NCBI GenBank assembly: GCA_964622545.1 | Contig: CAZUQM010000031.1 | Location: forward strand, 1 to 64,000 | Reading direction: 5' to 3' | DNA: 64,000 nt | Source of the DNA: JAFGLZ01 sp964622545 | Lineage (GTDB): Bacteria; Planctomycetota; Phycisphaerae; UBA1845; JAFGLZ01 | In this document: positions 40,672 to 50,381 of the stretch, one piece after another | Position numbering within the stretch: position 1 is the stretch's first letter | How the letters are laid out: each line of letters begins with the position of its first letter | Notes under the pieces: generated by a model | Told to the model about the DNA's origin: nothing | The model's input: only the letters and a program-made list of their open reading frames with translations | The model's database searches: none | Position numbers and translations under genes: made by a program

Positions 40672-42375
40672 ATGACTGCGGACGGCCCACGATCAACGGC
40701 ACCCATACCGTTCTTTGGCCTGACGGTCTCAGGAAGGGCTACACCTGGCGTGACTGCTTCGTTTCGAACGTTTTTGCCGGCACATGAAGCGACCATCCTT
40801 CGTGTCGTGTGCGACCCGAACGACATACGCAGACGGACCGTGCGGGTCGAAGCGGTCGTGCTGCTGGTCGTCGTGGTCGTCGCGACACTCCACACCTTGA
40901 CCTTCTTCAACCAGGCCTGCGACGACGGCTTCATCAGTCTGGGCTATGCCGAGCGGTGGGTGCAGGGCAGGGGGCTGACGCTCAACGACGTCGCGCCCTC
41001 CGAGGGCTACAGCAACTTCCTGTGGGTGGCCTTGATGGCCGGGGCCATGCTCGTCGGCCTGGACGCCGTGCTGACGATGAAGCTCATCGGCCTGGCCTGC
41101 GCGGTGGGTGTGGCCGTCGGCGCGGCCCGGCTCGCTCGCGCCTGTGGCGGAGGACCTTGGAGGCAGCTCGGCGCCGGGCTCTTTGGCGCCCTGGCCACGC
41201 CCCTGGCCGTGTGGTCGATGCTGCTGCTCGAGACGCCGCTGTACGCGCTGGAGCTCGTGCTGCTGGCACTGTTCGCTCGGCGTCTCGTGCGGCGTTGGGG
41301 CCGGATCGGCTTCGCGCTGACGGCCGGCGCGACGGTGCTGACGCGCCCCGAAGGCGTTCTCGTCGCCGGCGGGTTGTGCGTGGCGTTGCTGTTGATCGGA
41401 CAACGCTCGCGCGACGGGCGCCGCGGCCTGCTGATGGGTCTGCTGGCGGTCGTCGTGGTCGCGGCCGCGTACGAGGTCTTCCGCGTGAGCTACTTCGGCG
41501 CGTGGGTCGGCAACAGCGGCGTGCATAAGTGGCACCCGGCCGGGGTCAAGATGTTTTTCGAACGCGGGATCGACCACCTGGCCCGGCTCACCCAGTTCCT
41601 CTGGGGGACGGGTTCGCTCTGGGTGTGGGCGCTGCTTCTCTGGCCGTTGGGGCTGAGGCGGACACGTCGGCGGCTTCGTCCGGTCGCCCTGGTCACGGCC
41701 GCGGCGGCGAGCTTTCACTTGCTGGTGGGCGGGGATAACGGGCCCTACTTCCGCTTCCTCGTCCCGGCGATCGCGCCGGCCGGTGTGCTGCTCAGCTTCG
41801 TCGGCGACGTCGGAGGCGGCGGCTCGGCGTTCAGGCGAATGCCCCGTGCCGTCGGTCCGGCGCTGACGGTGCTGCTCGGCGTCTCGGGCTCCGTCTCGAT
41901 GCTCACCTGGCGGCCCTTGCCCAGCCACTTCTACGCCCGTCCGTCGCTGCTGCGGCCGACGGCCCACAGCGAGGTCGCGGCCTGGCTCACCGAGCATGCC
42001 GAAGCCGGCGATCGCGTCCTGCTGTCCGAGATGGGCCTCATTCCGTACGCCAGCGGCCTGGCCTGCTTCGATTACCTGGGCCTCTGTGACCGGTTCATGT
42101 ACGAGGGCACGACGTTCCGCCCCGAGCGCTTCGACGAGCATCGTCCCGCCTATGTCATCATCGGTTTCGAGGTCGGACAGGACGGTCGACTCGGCACGCG
42201 GACGCGGCCGGGCACGATGCTGTTTACGCTGCCGGCCTTCCAGGAGACCTTCCAGCCGGCGGCCGAGTTCCTTCTGCAGCGCGACCGCAGCATGATGGAG
42301 CGTGGCTACTACGGCGACGAGCCGCCTGGGGCGCAGGTGTGGTTCCGCATCTTCCGGCGGAGGGCGGGTCGGTAG
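40672..42375 (+). CDS. GT-C fold membrane glycosyltransferase (AftB-like)
   Basis: This multi-membrane protein of up to 567 residues carries an early DDGFISLGYAERWVQGRGL motif (Asp84-Asp85 if ATG 40672 is used) followed by EGYSNFLW, the pattern of GT-C arabinofuranosyl-type transferases that use polyprenyl-phosphate sugars. About ten hydrophobic segments follow, and a C-terminal periplasmic domain of about 150 residues ends the protein. The start is uncertain: GTG 40807, just before the first membrane segment, is possible. The frame stays open back through the repeat cluster only because the 42-bp unit is a multiple of three. Confidence 0.75.
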   Translation: MTADGPRSTAPIPFFGLTVSGRATPGVTASFRTFLPAHEATILRVVCDPNDIRRRTVRVEAVVLLVVVVVATLHTLTFFNQACDDGFISLGYAERWVQGRGLTLNDVAPSEGYSNFLWVALMAGAMLVGLDAVLTMKLIGLACAVGVAVGAARLARACGGGPWRQLGAGLFGALATPLAVWSMLLLETPLYALELVLLALFARRLVRRWGRIGFALTAGATVLTRPEGVLVAGGLCVALLLIGQRSRDGRRGLLMGLLAVVVVAAAYEVFRVSYFGAWVGNSGVHKWHPAGVKMFFERGIDHLARLTQFLWGTGSLWVWALLLWPLGLRRTRRRLRPVALVTAAAASFHLLVGGDNGPYFRFLVPAIAPAGVLLSFVGDVGGGGSAFRRMPRAVGPALTVLLGVSGSVSMLTWRPLPSHFYARPSLLRPTAHSEVAAWLTEHAEAGDRVLLSEMGLIPYASGLACFDYLGLCDRFMYEGTTFRPERFDEHRPAYVIIGFEVGQDGRLGTRTRPGTMLFTLPAFQETFQPAAEFLLQRDRSMMERGYYGDEPPGAQVWFRIFRRRAGR

Positions 42376-42457
42376 CCTTGTCGCGCGATCGGCTTGTGCT
42401 GGTCCAGAGAGGCTCGACTTGTGACGAGGGGGGCGACGCCACCACGTGATGGGGGGA

Positions 42458-43363
42458 TCAGCCATCCTTGCCGTTGTCGGCCGAGCTGCCCCGCAGCGTC
42501 AGGCTCAGCAGATACCACGGCCAGGCCTTGGGGCTGCTGACATACTCCATGCTGCGGCGGAGCAGATGGACCGACTCGGTGTAGTTGCCGGTCCGCGCGG
42601 TGGCCTTTCCGGCGGTGTAGAAGGTCTTGGCCAGGCGCCGGCGCGCCAGGTCGTCGGAGATGCGTCCTTCGCCGTGGCGCTGGTAGAAGCCCTCGAGCAG
42701 CTCGGCCTTGCGGGTGAGGAACTGCACGTTGCCGTTGCGGCTCAGGCTGCCGTTGTGGCTGCGACGCAAGCAGAGCGGCTTGGGCACGCTCACGAACGGA
42801 TAGCGTAGGCTCAGCCGCAGCCAGAGCTCGTAGTCCTCGTTGGCCTGGAGCTGCTCGTCGAACCCGCCGGCCTCGAGAATCACCTTTCGCCTTGCGACCA
42901 CGCACGAGGTGTGAATGAAGATACTCTCGAAGAGACGATCGACGACCTGCCCGCCGTGCTGACGCTTGACGTGTCCGCGGAGAACGCGGCCCGAGGAGTC
43001 GATCGTGCGGAAATCGCTGTATCCGAGCGCGGCATCGGGGCGGGCGTCTACCGCGCCGGCCACCTCCTCGAGGAAGTGGGGCTGCCACAGGTCGTCGGAA
43101 TCGAGAAAGGCCACCAACGCGCCACGGGCTTCGGCGACGGCGTGGTTTCGGGCGGCCGAGGCCCCTCGGTGTTCTTGCTCGAGGAAGCGAATCGGTTCGG
43201 ATCGGTCGGCAACGAGCTCGTGGGTACCGTCGGTACTGCCGTCGTCGATGACCACGATTTCGTAATCGCGGAAGGTCTGCTTGGTGATACTGTCCAGAGT
43301 CTGTCCGAGCAGATCGGCGCGGTTGTACGTTGGGATGATCACGCTGACGAGAGGGCGGGACAT
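42458..43363 (-). CDS. Family 2 glycosyltransferase
   Basis: This 301-residue GT-A transferase has SVIIPTYNRADLLGQTLDSI and IVVIDDGSTDGT (35-46), binding the nucleotide, and FLDSDDLW as the metal-binding DxD. GGFDEQLQANEDYELWLRL follows, with the ED acidic motif at the acceptor side. It lacks membrane segments. AAAGGTGG lies before ATG 43363. It is convergent with the GT-C gene, separated by 82 bases, and both probably serve surface polysaccharide or glycoprotein synthesis. The donor sugar cannot be assigned. Confidence 0.9.
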   Translation of the reverse strand: MSRPLVSVIIPTYNRADLLGQTLDSITKQTFRDYEIVVIDDGSTDGTHELVADRSEPIRFLEQEHRGASAARNHAVAEARGALVAFLDSDDLWQPHFLEEVAGAVDARPDAALGYSDFRTIDSSGRVLRGHVKRQHGGQVVDRLFESIFIHTSCVVARRKVILEAGGFDEQLQANEDYELWLRLSLRYPFVSVPKPLCLRRSHNGSLSRNGNVQFLTRKAELLEGFYQRHGEGRISDDLARRRLAKTFYTAGKATARTGNYTESVHLLRRSMEYVSSPKAWPWYLLSLTLRGSSADNGKDG

Positions 43364-43860
43364 GACACCACCTTTCCGGTCCCACGGTGCGAGTCGCGGG
43401 ACCTGCTCTCCATACCGGCGGATTGTCCTCTGTTAGGAGCCCGTATCGCCGTGACGTAGTGCCGCGCCACGACCTTGACCCACGGCGATGTTGATCGCGC
43501 CGAGGCGCGACCGGTCCCGGAATCGGACGTCCAAATCCGACGCCGGGAAGCGCTCCACCGAAGCGGGACTTGCATTATGCTCATCCTGACGCTCCGGTTC
43601 AAGTGCAAAAGGTTGGGCCCGCCCAATTTCCGCTCAAACGTTCCGGTCCTCCTCAGCGAACACTTGACAGGACCGGGCGTACTCACTAAACAGTGGGATT
43701 TTCTACGGCGGCTGTTGCTTCCCTCGCCCGGGCTCGGGCATGGCGATGCGGTTGCGGAGGCTAGGCTGCTGCCATCGCCCAACCCGGCTGGGACGTGAGG
43801 ACGCGGCGGGTTGCCGTATGGCGTATTTCCCATTGTGACAGTAGGTTCGGGGCGTTCGTC
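43364..43860. other. Intergenic region upstream of the ABC operon
   Basis: These 497 bases lie between divergent genes. No credible gene is seen; the open frames lack start signals and family-like content. A TTGACA (43664-43669), 17 bases, TAAACA (43687-43692) is the best promoter candidate for the downstream ABC operon, with a leader of about 165 bases. Confidence 0.4.
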
Positions 43861-44826
43861 ATGATTCAAGTGAAGAATCTGAGCAAGTCGTACGGACCGG
43901 TCAAGGCGGTCGACCATATCTCCTTCAAGATCGAAGAAGGGGAGATCGTGGGCTTCCTCGGTCCCAACGGCGCGGGCAAATCGACCACCATCCGAATCCT
44001 GACGTGCTTCATGCCGGCCACTGGCGGTTCGGCGACCGTCGCGGGCCACGACGTGTTCACCGAGTCGATGGAGGTCCGCAAGCAGATCGGTTACCTGCCC
44101 GAGTCGGTGCCGCTCTACCCAGAGATGCGGGTCCGCGAGTACCTCGCCTTCCGCGGCAAACTCAAGGGCATGACCGCCGATCAGCGCGTCGCCAGGATGA
44201 AGATTGTGGCCGAACGTACGCGCATCCAGGACTTCATCAACCGTCCGATCGGCCAACTGAGCCGCGGCATGCGTCAGCGCGTCGGCCTGGCCGAGGCCCT
44301 GCTGCACGATCCGAAGGTCCTCATCCTCGATGAGCCGACGGCGGGGCTCGATCCGACGCAGATCCGCGAGACGCGCATGCTGATCAAGGAGTTGGCCAAG
44401 GAGCACACGGTCCTGCTCAGCTCGCACATCCTGCCCGAGGTGGAGATGACGTGCGAGCGGGCCATCATCATCGCGGCCGGGCGCATCGTCGCCAGCGGCT
44501 CGCCCGGCGACCTCAAGGAGCGAATCACCGGCCGAAGCAGCCTGATCGCCGAGATCAAGGGCCCGGCCGAGGAGGTCAAGAAGGCCGTGGCCGGGCTGAG
44601 CGGTGTCGACAGCGTCGAGTCGAGCCTCGTCGACGGATGGAACCGGCTGGTGATCGAGGCCAAGGGCAAGGACGACGTCCGCGAGGATATCTATCGCGTG
44701 GCCAGCAAGAACGATTGGCTGCTGCGGGAGATGCGTCGCGAGGTGGCCAGCCTCGAGGACTTCTTCATTCAGATCACGGCTCAGCAGACTATCGAGCGCG
44801 AAGCTCAGAAGAGCTCAGACGAGTAG
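43861..44826 (+). CDS. ABC transporter ATPase (GldA-like)
   Basis: This 321-residue ATPase has Walker A GPNGAGKST near 36-44, Q-loop YLPESVPLYPEMRVREYL, signature LSRGMRQRVGLAEAL and Walker B VLILDEPTAGLDP, then the H-loop LLSSHILPEVE. The C-terminal extension of about 100 residues is like GldA and other ABC-2 exporters. The start is ATG 43861, from MIQVKNLSKSYG. It opens a four-gene operon with a membrane permease, a GldG-type auxiliary protein and a DUF4340 protein. In Flavobacterium, GldA/F/G are tied to gliding; here a role in secretion or envelope stress is equally possible. Confidence 0.93.
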   Translation: MIQVKNLSKSYGPVKAVDHISFKIEEGEIVGFLGPNGAGKSTTIRILTCFMPATGGSATVAGHDVFTESMEVRKQIGYLPESVPLYPEMRVREYLAFRGKLKGMTADQRVARMKIVAERTRIQDFINRPIGQLSRGMRQRVGLAEALLHDPKVLILDEPTAGLDPTQIRETRMLIKELAKEHTVLLSSHILPEVEMTCERAIIIAAGRIVASGSPGDLKERITGRSSLIAEIKGPAEEVKKAVAGLSGVDSVESSLVDGWNRLVIEAKGKDDVREDIYRVASKNDWLLREMRREVASLEDFFIQITAQQTIEREAQKSSDE

Positions 44827-44903
44827 GTACGGGTCTCGGTGCGGCTCGGGCGGCGCCGCGGCGCCGGACCCGATCCTCGCAGCCAGGCCCAGGAGGACCG
44901 AAC

Positions 44904-45632
44904 GTGCGAAACGTTCTAGCCCTGACGCAACGCGAGCTGTCGTCGTTCTTCTTCTCGCCGATCGCTTACGTCGTGTTGTTCGCCTTCACCTTCATGGTGG
45001 GGCTGCTGTTCGTGTTCCTGACCGAGAACTTCTCGCCCGGCAGCGAGGCCTCGCTCCGCGACACGTTCAACTGGCTCCCGCCGCTGCTCTGCGTGGCCGT
45101 GCCGCTGCTGACGATGCGGCTGCTCAGCGAGGAATACCGCAGCGGGACGATCGAGTCGCTCATGACCGCGCCGGTCAGCGACACCGAGGTCGTCCTGGGC
45201 AAGTTCTTCGGGGCGTACCTCGTGTACGTGATCATGCTGGCCTGCACGCTGCTCAACGTGGTGCTGCTGGCCCTCTTCGGCGAGCCGGACTACGGGCTGC
45301 TGGCCAGCGGCTACTTCGGCCTGCTGCTGATCGGCGCCCTCTTCGTGGCGATCGGCTTGTTCTTCAGCTCGATCACGCGCAATCAGATCATCGCGGCCCT
45401 GCTGGGGGCCTTCTTCCTGCTGGTGCTCACCATCCTGGCGTGGATCATCGTCCAGTTCGCCAGCGTTGAGGGGCCGCTGCGGCTGGTGCTGCAGATGGTC
45501 TCGATCATGGACCGGTTCCAGTACTTCAACCGGGGCCTGGTCGACCTCAACAACCTGGTGTTCTTCGTTGGCGGCACCGTGTTCTTTTTGTTTCTGGCCG
45601 TGAAGGTCGTGGAGTCTAGACGATGGCGGTAG
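44904..45632 (+). CDS. ABC-2 permease (GldF-like)
   Basis: This 242-residue membrane protein has about six hydrophobic segments. It starts with MRNVLALTQRELSSFFFSPIAYVVLF; the conserved TMRLLSEEYRSGTIESLMTAPVSDTEVVLGKF after the second segment is characteristic of GldF-type permeases. GTG 44904 is supported by AGGAGG upstream. Its end overlaps the next gene by 10 bases. It is the membrane partner of the ATPase at 43861, probably acting as a dimer. Confidence 0.92.
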   Translation: MRNVLALTQRELSSFFFSPIAYVVLFAFTFMVGLLFVFLTENFSPGSEASLRDTFNWLPPLLCVAVPLLTMRLLSEEYRSGTIESLMTAPVSDTEVVLGKFFGAYLVYVIMLACTLLNVVLLALFGEPDYGLLASGYFGLLLIGALFVAIGLFFSSITRNQIIAALLGAFFLLVLTILAWIIVQFASVEGPLRLVLQMVSIMDRFQYFNRGLVDLNNLVFFVGGTVFFLFLAVKVVESRRWR

Positions 45633-47866
45633 ACAATAGCGACAAGAAAGACACAGCCAAGGGCTCGAGTGGGCCGGTCCTGCGGTTTGAGGGACGTCAG
45701 TTCATCGTCGGAGCGAACGTGTTCGTGGCCGTCGTGCTGGCGGGCGCCCTGCTCGTCTTCGCGAACTATCTCGCCTTCAACTTCAATCAGAAGAGCGACT
45801 GGACCTCGACGGGCATCAACAGCCTCAGCGAGCAGACCCGCAAGCTGATGGATCGCCTCGATAAGAAGGTCACGCTCACGAGCCTCTACAGCACGCTCCA
45901 GGTGCCCGAGGCCGAGGCCGAGGCCAAGAAGTTCCGCACGGCCGTCGAGGACATGCTCGAGCTCTACCAGGCCGAGGCCCCGGGGCAGGTCGAGGTGGAG
46001 TTCATCAACCCCGCCAAGGACCGCGACAAGATCCTCGCGCTGATCGAGGATCTCCGCAGCAAGCCGGCCTATCAGGACGAGGCCAAGAAGCACCAGGAGC
46101 TGATTCAGGACTTCAACGGCAAGCTCGCCCCGCAGATCCTGGCGCTGCTGCAGGAGGACCTGGCGGTGCTCCAAGAGACGCTGGACGAGAACAGCGACCT
46201 CCAGAAGGTCCGCGAGTACACCATCATCATGCGGAACTGCCAGGTCCTCAGCCAGCAGCTCAACCAGGTCAAGCAGAGCGTGGCGAGCCTGACGGGCGAC
46301 GAGCTGCCGAAGTACACCGCGGCCGTCGACGCGATCAAGGGTGTCTACGAGCAGATCAAGAGCGCGCTCAGCGAGGGCGGCAAGTGGATGGCCAAGGTGG
46401 ATGCGTGGACCAAGCAGAACAAGGTCGATCCGCCCAAGAACGTCGACTTCTTCAAGAACGCGCCCCAGCGGTACGAGCCGATCATCGAGGAGATCCAGGC
46501 CCAGCTCGACAAGGCCAAGGACCTGCCCACCCTCAAGCTCGAGGAGCTCGACCGTCAGATCCAGCCGGACACGGTCATCGTCGAGACCGAGGAGGAGGCC
46601 CGTGTGATCGGCTTCGACGAGATGTGGCCCCCGCTTCGCCGCGGGCAGTTCGGCCAGGCCCAGGGCAGCCGCTTCGAGGATCGCCGCAACGCCGGCGAGG
46701 CCGAGATCAGCTCGGCGGTCCTGCAACTGACACAGAAGAAGCAGGCCGCGGTGGTGTTCGTTCGACACGGCGGCCAGCCGCTGTTCTTCGGCGGGATGAT
46801 GATGGGCGGCGGCCAGGCCCCGTACGGCGCGGCCAAGGAGCGGCTCGAGAAGGCCAACTTCCTCGTCAAGGAATGGGACGTGGCGACCAAGAAGGAGCCA
46901 CCGGAGTTCGAGGAGGACAAGCAGCCCGACCGGACGATCTGGGTGCTGCTCAAGCCCGAGGCGGCCCAGCCGCCGCAGAACATGCCGCCGCAGATGCGTC
47001 AGCGGCCGAAGATGTTCGGCCCGCAGGAGCAGGCCGCCGTGGAGCGGGCGATGGGCAGCGACCCGCGCGTGATGCTGGTCGCCGGCTGGGTGCCGCCCCC
47101 GCGGAACCCGATGATGATGGCCTCGCCGCCCAACTACGAGTACAACGATTGGCTCAAGACCCAGTGGGGCGTCGAGGTGCAGTTCAGCTACCCGGTGCTT
47201 CAAGGCATGAGCTTCGAGCCCGGCAAGCTACGCTTCAACCGCAACCCGTTCCAGATCACGGAGTATTCGCTGACCGACCATCCGATCACCGAGCCGTTGA
47301 AGGGCCTGCAAGGGGCCCTGCCCGAGGCCGCCCCGCTCAAGCGGACCGACAAGCCCGTCGACGGTGTTGAGCTGACCGATCTGATCCTCGTGCCCGAGCG
47401 CGACACGATCTGGGCCGAGTCGGACATCAACAAGCTCGGCCAGCAGTACCAGAAGAACACCTTCGTCGTGATCGACAAGTCGGACCTGACCGGTCCGTTC
47501 GCCCTGGGATTGGCCGGCGTCAAGACGCGCGAGGGCGAGACGGCATCCAAGATGGTGCTCATCTCCAGCCGGTCCTTCGCGACCGACCAGGTGGCCAACT
47601 CACGGGCCCTGGTGCAGATGGGCAACCGGATGATGCTGGCCCTGGCGAACCCCGCCAACATGGACCTGTTCGTCAACGCCATTCAATGGCTCAACGACAA
47701 CGAAGGGCAGATCGGCAAGGGCATCGAGACGCGCGATATCCCCCGACTGCACGAGCTGGAGAAGGACTCGACGGGCTACACCGTCTCGTGGATCGTGGCC
47801 GTGATCGTTTGGCCCCTCCTGGCCCTGGCGGCCGGTGTGGGCGTGTGGTTCGTTCGCAGGAGGTAG
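45623..47866 (+). CDS. GldG-family ABC auxiliary protein
   Basis: The 747-residue protein has a membrane segment near 31-50, then TSTGINSLSEQTRKLMDRLDKKVTLTSLYS and VEFINPAKD, which match the ABC-type uncharacterised transport (GldG) domain. Long helical stretches separate it from the C-terminal GldG part with VMLVAGWVPP, VVIDKSDL and LVQMGNRMMLALANPANMDLFVNAIQWL, and a final membrane helix lies near 720-740. It is twice as long as Flavobacterium GldG owing to the helical insertion (about 130-330). It overlaps the permease gene by 10 bases and is tightly coupled. Confidence 0.88.
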   Translation: MAVDNSDKKDTAKGSSGPVLRFEGRQFIVGANVFVAVVLAGALLVFANYLAFNFNQKSDWTSTGINSLSEQTRKLMDRLDKKVTLTSLYSTLQVPEAEAEAKKFRTAVEDMLELYQAEAPGQVEVEFINPAKDRDKILALIEDLRSKPAYQDEAKKHQELIQDFNGKLAPQILALLQEDLAVLQETLDENSDLQKVREYTIIMRNCQVLSQQLNQVKQSVASLTGDELPKYTAAVDAIKGVYEQIKSALSEGGKWMAKVDAWTKQNKVDPPKNVDFFKNAPQRYEPIIEEIQAQLDKAKDLPTLKLEELDRQIQPDTVIVETEEEARVIGFDEMWPPLRRGQFGQAQGSRFEDRRNAGEAEISSAVLQLTQKKQAAVVFVRHGGQPLFFGGMMMGGGQAPYGAAKERLEKANFLVKEWDVATKKEPPEFEEDKQPDRTIWVLLKPEAAQPPQNMPPQMRQRPKMFGPQEQAAVERAMGSDPRVMLVAGWVPPPRNPMMMASPPNYEYNDWLKTQWGVEVQFSYPVLQGMSFEPGKLRFNRNPFQITEYSLTDHPITEPLKGLQGALPEAAPLKRTDKPVDGVELTDLILVPERDTIWAESDINKLGQQYQKNTFVVIDKSDLTGPFALGLAGVKTREGETASKMVLISSRSFATDQVANSRALVQMGNRMMLALANPANMDLFVNAIQWLNDNEGQIGKGIETRDIPRLHELEKDSTGYTVSWIVAVIVWPLLALAAGVGVWFVRRR

Positions 47867-47873
47867 GCTGAGG

Positions 47874-50267
47874 ATGAACGTCAAGACGACGATGGTTCTA
47901 TTGCTGGTGTTGGTCGTTGGCGTCGGGACGTACCTGATCGTCGCCCCCAAGAAGCCGGCGCCCGGTACGGCGGACGCCGACGCCGAGCCGAAGAAGTCCG
48001 AGCCGATGTACGAGCTGGCCCAGCTCGTCAAGTTCGAGCTCGAGCGACCCGACAAGCCCAAGCTCGTCTTCGAGAAGCCGCTCAAGGCCGGCCAGACCGA
48101 CCAGTACGACGACTGGCGGATGCTCGAGCCGGTCCAGGCCAAGACGAGCAACTGGGAGGTCAACTCCTTCGCTGAGAAGTTCAAGGCGCCCAAGAGCCTT
48201 CAGAAGTTCACGCCGGGGCAGGGGGGCTTCCCGACCGCCGAGAAATGCGGTCTGGCCGAGCCCCAAGCCGTGGTCACCGTCACTGACAAGGCCGGCGCGA
48301 GCCGGACCCTCCAGATCGGCGCCCGCGTCTTCGGCAGCGACGAGACGTACGTCAAGCTCGCCGGCGAGGACCAGGCCTACGTGGCCGAGCTCAACGTCCG
48401 CGAGGACCTGAAGAAGGACGTCAAGAAGTTCCGCTCGAAGGACCTGTTCAGCTTCGACAAGGCCAACGCTGTCCAGGTCAAGATCGAGCACGAGGGCAAG
48501 ATCTATACCGTCGTCAAGGGTGAGGGCGACAAGTGGGTGATCGACCAGCCCGTCGAGGCCGTCGCCGACAAGAGCAAGCTCGACAGCCTGCTGAGCGACA
48601 TCCGATATCTCCGGGCCGACGACTTCATCGAGGACGAGCCGAAGAAGCTGACGCCCTTCGGCCTGGACAAGCCCAAGACCGCCGTCACCGTCACGGTCGA
48701 GAAGAAGATCACGAAGGAGAAGAAGGACGAGGGCGACGAGGCGCCCACGACGACCAAGGCCGCCGAGCCCGAGTTCGAGATCCAGCGGACCACCCACACC
48801 CTGGCCTTCGGGGGCGAGGCCGACCTGGAGGGCAAAAAGGTCTACGCCAAGCTCGGCGACAAGCCCTGGGTGGTCAGCGTTACCAAGACCAACTACGAGA
48901 AGGTCCAGCCGGACCTCGATGCGTGGCGGAACCCGCAGGTTACGCAGGCCAAGGTCCTCGACGCCCGCAAGATCAATCTCAAGGTGGCGGGCAAGTCGAT
49001 TACGCTCGAGAAAAAGGGCGGCACGTGGCGGATGGTCGCGCCTTCCAAGGGCAAGGTCGATGCCGCGGCCGTCAGCGACCTGCTCAGCACGCTCAACGGC
49101 TTGAAGGCCGTGAGCTGGGTCGACAAGCCCGGCAAGGACAAGGCCAAGTACGGCCTGGACAAGCCGCGGGCCGAGATCACCCTCAACATCAAGGGCCAGC
49201 CCGCCGTCGAGCGGATCCTCGTCGGCGGCGACACCGAAAGCGGCATGCTGACCTACGTGCATCAGGCGGCCAGCCCGCCCGTGGCGGTGGTCAAGCTCGA
49301 TCAGGCCAAGAAGCTGCTCGCACCGGTCTCGAGCTATCGCGACCGCAGCATCCTGACGCTGAGCAAGGCCCGCACGGACAAGATCGAGCTGACGCGGAAG
49401 GGCCGGCCGGCGGTCGTGCTCGCCAAGCAGAAGGGCGCCTGGACGATGACCAAACCGGTCACGGCCGAGGCCGACACCGACGCCGTCAACGACCTGCTCG
49501 GCGAGTTGGCCTCGCTCAAGGCCACGCAGATCGCCGGCGAAGGCAAGCTCGCCGAGTTCGGGCTCGACAAGCCCGAGCTGACCCTGACCGTCACCGAGCA
49601 GCCGCCCAAGCCCAAACCGACGACCAAGAAGGCCTCGACCAAGCCGGCCACGACCAAGGCGGCTTCGACCAAACCGGCCAAGGGCAAGAAGGCAGCCACG
49701 AAAGCCGCCAAGAAGGCCAAGCCGACGGTCCATAAGCTGCTCGTGGCCAAGAAGGGCGACACGATCTACGCGGCGAGGCCCGGCGGCAAGCTGATCTACC
49801 AGCTCAGCCAGGCCACGTACGACAACCTGACGGCCGAGACGCACGATCGAAAGGTATTCGACTTCAAGGTCGATCAGGCCGTCGGCGTCGAGGTCGTCGG
49901 CGGCGTCAAGCCGCTGAAGTTCAAGAAGGACGGCGACGACTGGACGTACCTGCCCGACCCGCACCTGGCCGTCGACGCCAAGAAGGTCAAGGACATGATC
50001 ACGGCCCTGCGGGACCTCAAGGCCGAGGACTACGTGAGCTACACGGCCAAGGACCTCAAGCCGCACGGCCTGGACAAGCCCGACATGACGGTGACGGTCC
50101 GGCTCGAGGGCGGCAAGACGCTGACGATGAAGCTCAGCAAGCCCGAGAAGGACGGCGGCCGCAAGGGCGTGCTTGCCGGCAAGGACATGCAGGGCAAGGT
50201 GTTCACCCTGACGAAGGCCGACATCGAGAAATTCGCTAAGGACATCAAGGACTTCGTCAAGAGCTAG
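47874..50267 (+). CDS. DUF4340 domain protein with Lys/Ala-rich linker
   Basis: This 797-residue protein is anchored by an N-terminal hydrophobic segment (residues 5-22). It consists of repeated DUF4340 units marked by phrases such as YGLDKP or FGLDKP followed by a TV-x-V strand and VVKGEGDKWVIDQPV-type strands. Near residues 577-617 a linker with KASTKPATTKAASTKPAK-like sequence is probably disordered. The fold is likely beta-rich and exported, next to the GldG-type protein. DUF4340 genes usually accompany GldG-type systems and are thought to be accessory subunits. It ends the operon, which is closed by a strong hairpin. Confidence 0.88.
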   Translation: MNVKTTMVLLLVLVVGVGTYLIVAPKKPAPGTADADAEPKKSEPMYELAQLVKFELERPDKPKLVFEKPLKAGQTDQYDDWRMLEPVQAKTSNWEVNSFAEKFKAPKSLQKFTPGQGGFPTAEKCGLAEPQAVVTVTDKAGASRTLQIGARVFGSDETYVKLAGEDQAYVAELNVREDLKKDVKKFRSKDLFSFDKANAVQVKIEHEGKIYTVVKGEGDKWVIDQPVEAVADKSKLDSLLSDIRYLRADDFIEDEPKKLTPFGLDKPKTAVTVTVEKKITKEKKDEGDEAPTTTKAAEPEFEIQRTTHTLAFGGEADLEGKKVYAKLGDKPWVVSVTKTNYEKVQPDLDAWRNPQVTQAKVLDARKINLKVAGKSITLEKKGGTWRMVAPSKGKVDAAAVSDLLSTLNGLKAVSWVDKPGKDKAKYGLDKPRAEITLNIKGQPAVERILVGGDTESGMLTYVHQAASPPVAVVKLDQAKKLLAPVSSYRDRSILTLSKARTDKIELTRKGRPAVVLAKQKGAWTMTKPVTAEADTDAVNDLLGELASLKATQIAGEGKLAEFGLDKPELTLTVTEQPPKPKPTTKKASTKPATTKAASTKPAKGKKAATKAAKKAKPTVHKLLVAKKGDTIYAARPGGKLIYQLSQATYDNLTAETHDRKVFDFKVDQAVGVEVVGGVKPLKFKKDGDDWTYLPDPHLAVDAKKVKDMITALRDLKAEDYVSYTAKDLKPHGLDKPDMTVTVRLEGGKTLTMKLSKPEKDGGRKGVLAGKDMQGKVFTLTKADIEKFAKDIKDFVKS

Positions 50268-50306
50268 CTCCGCCGGACGTCGTCCTCCTTCCTAGTACCA
50301 ACCAGA

Positions 50307-50345
50307 ACGCCCATCCGATCGCGATGACCGGATGGGCGTCTTGGT
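50307..50345. terminator. Bidirectional hairpin terminator, copy 1
   Basis: ACGCCCATCCG and CGGATGGGCGT form an 11-bp stem (50307-50339); flanking AACCA and TGGTT extend it with two mismatches. It lies between the ends of the ABC operon and the convergent DUF2442 gene. Bases 50307-50339 are identical to 50902-50934. Confidence 0.8.
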
Positions 50346-50381
50346 TAGCTGGTCAGCTGAATATGCTACGTCCGTCGAAGC

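Noticed and set aside
43475..43798. 107-codon plus-strand frame before the ABC operon
   Set aside because: It overlaps the likely promoter region and lacks homology-like features.
47898..50066. 722-codon minus-strand frame opposite the DUF4340 gene
   Set aside because: It is an antisense shadow of a Lys/Asp-rich gene (Leu/Val/Gly-rich product), without a ribosome site.
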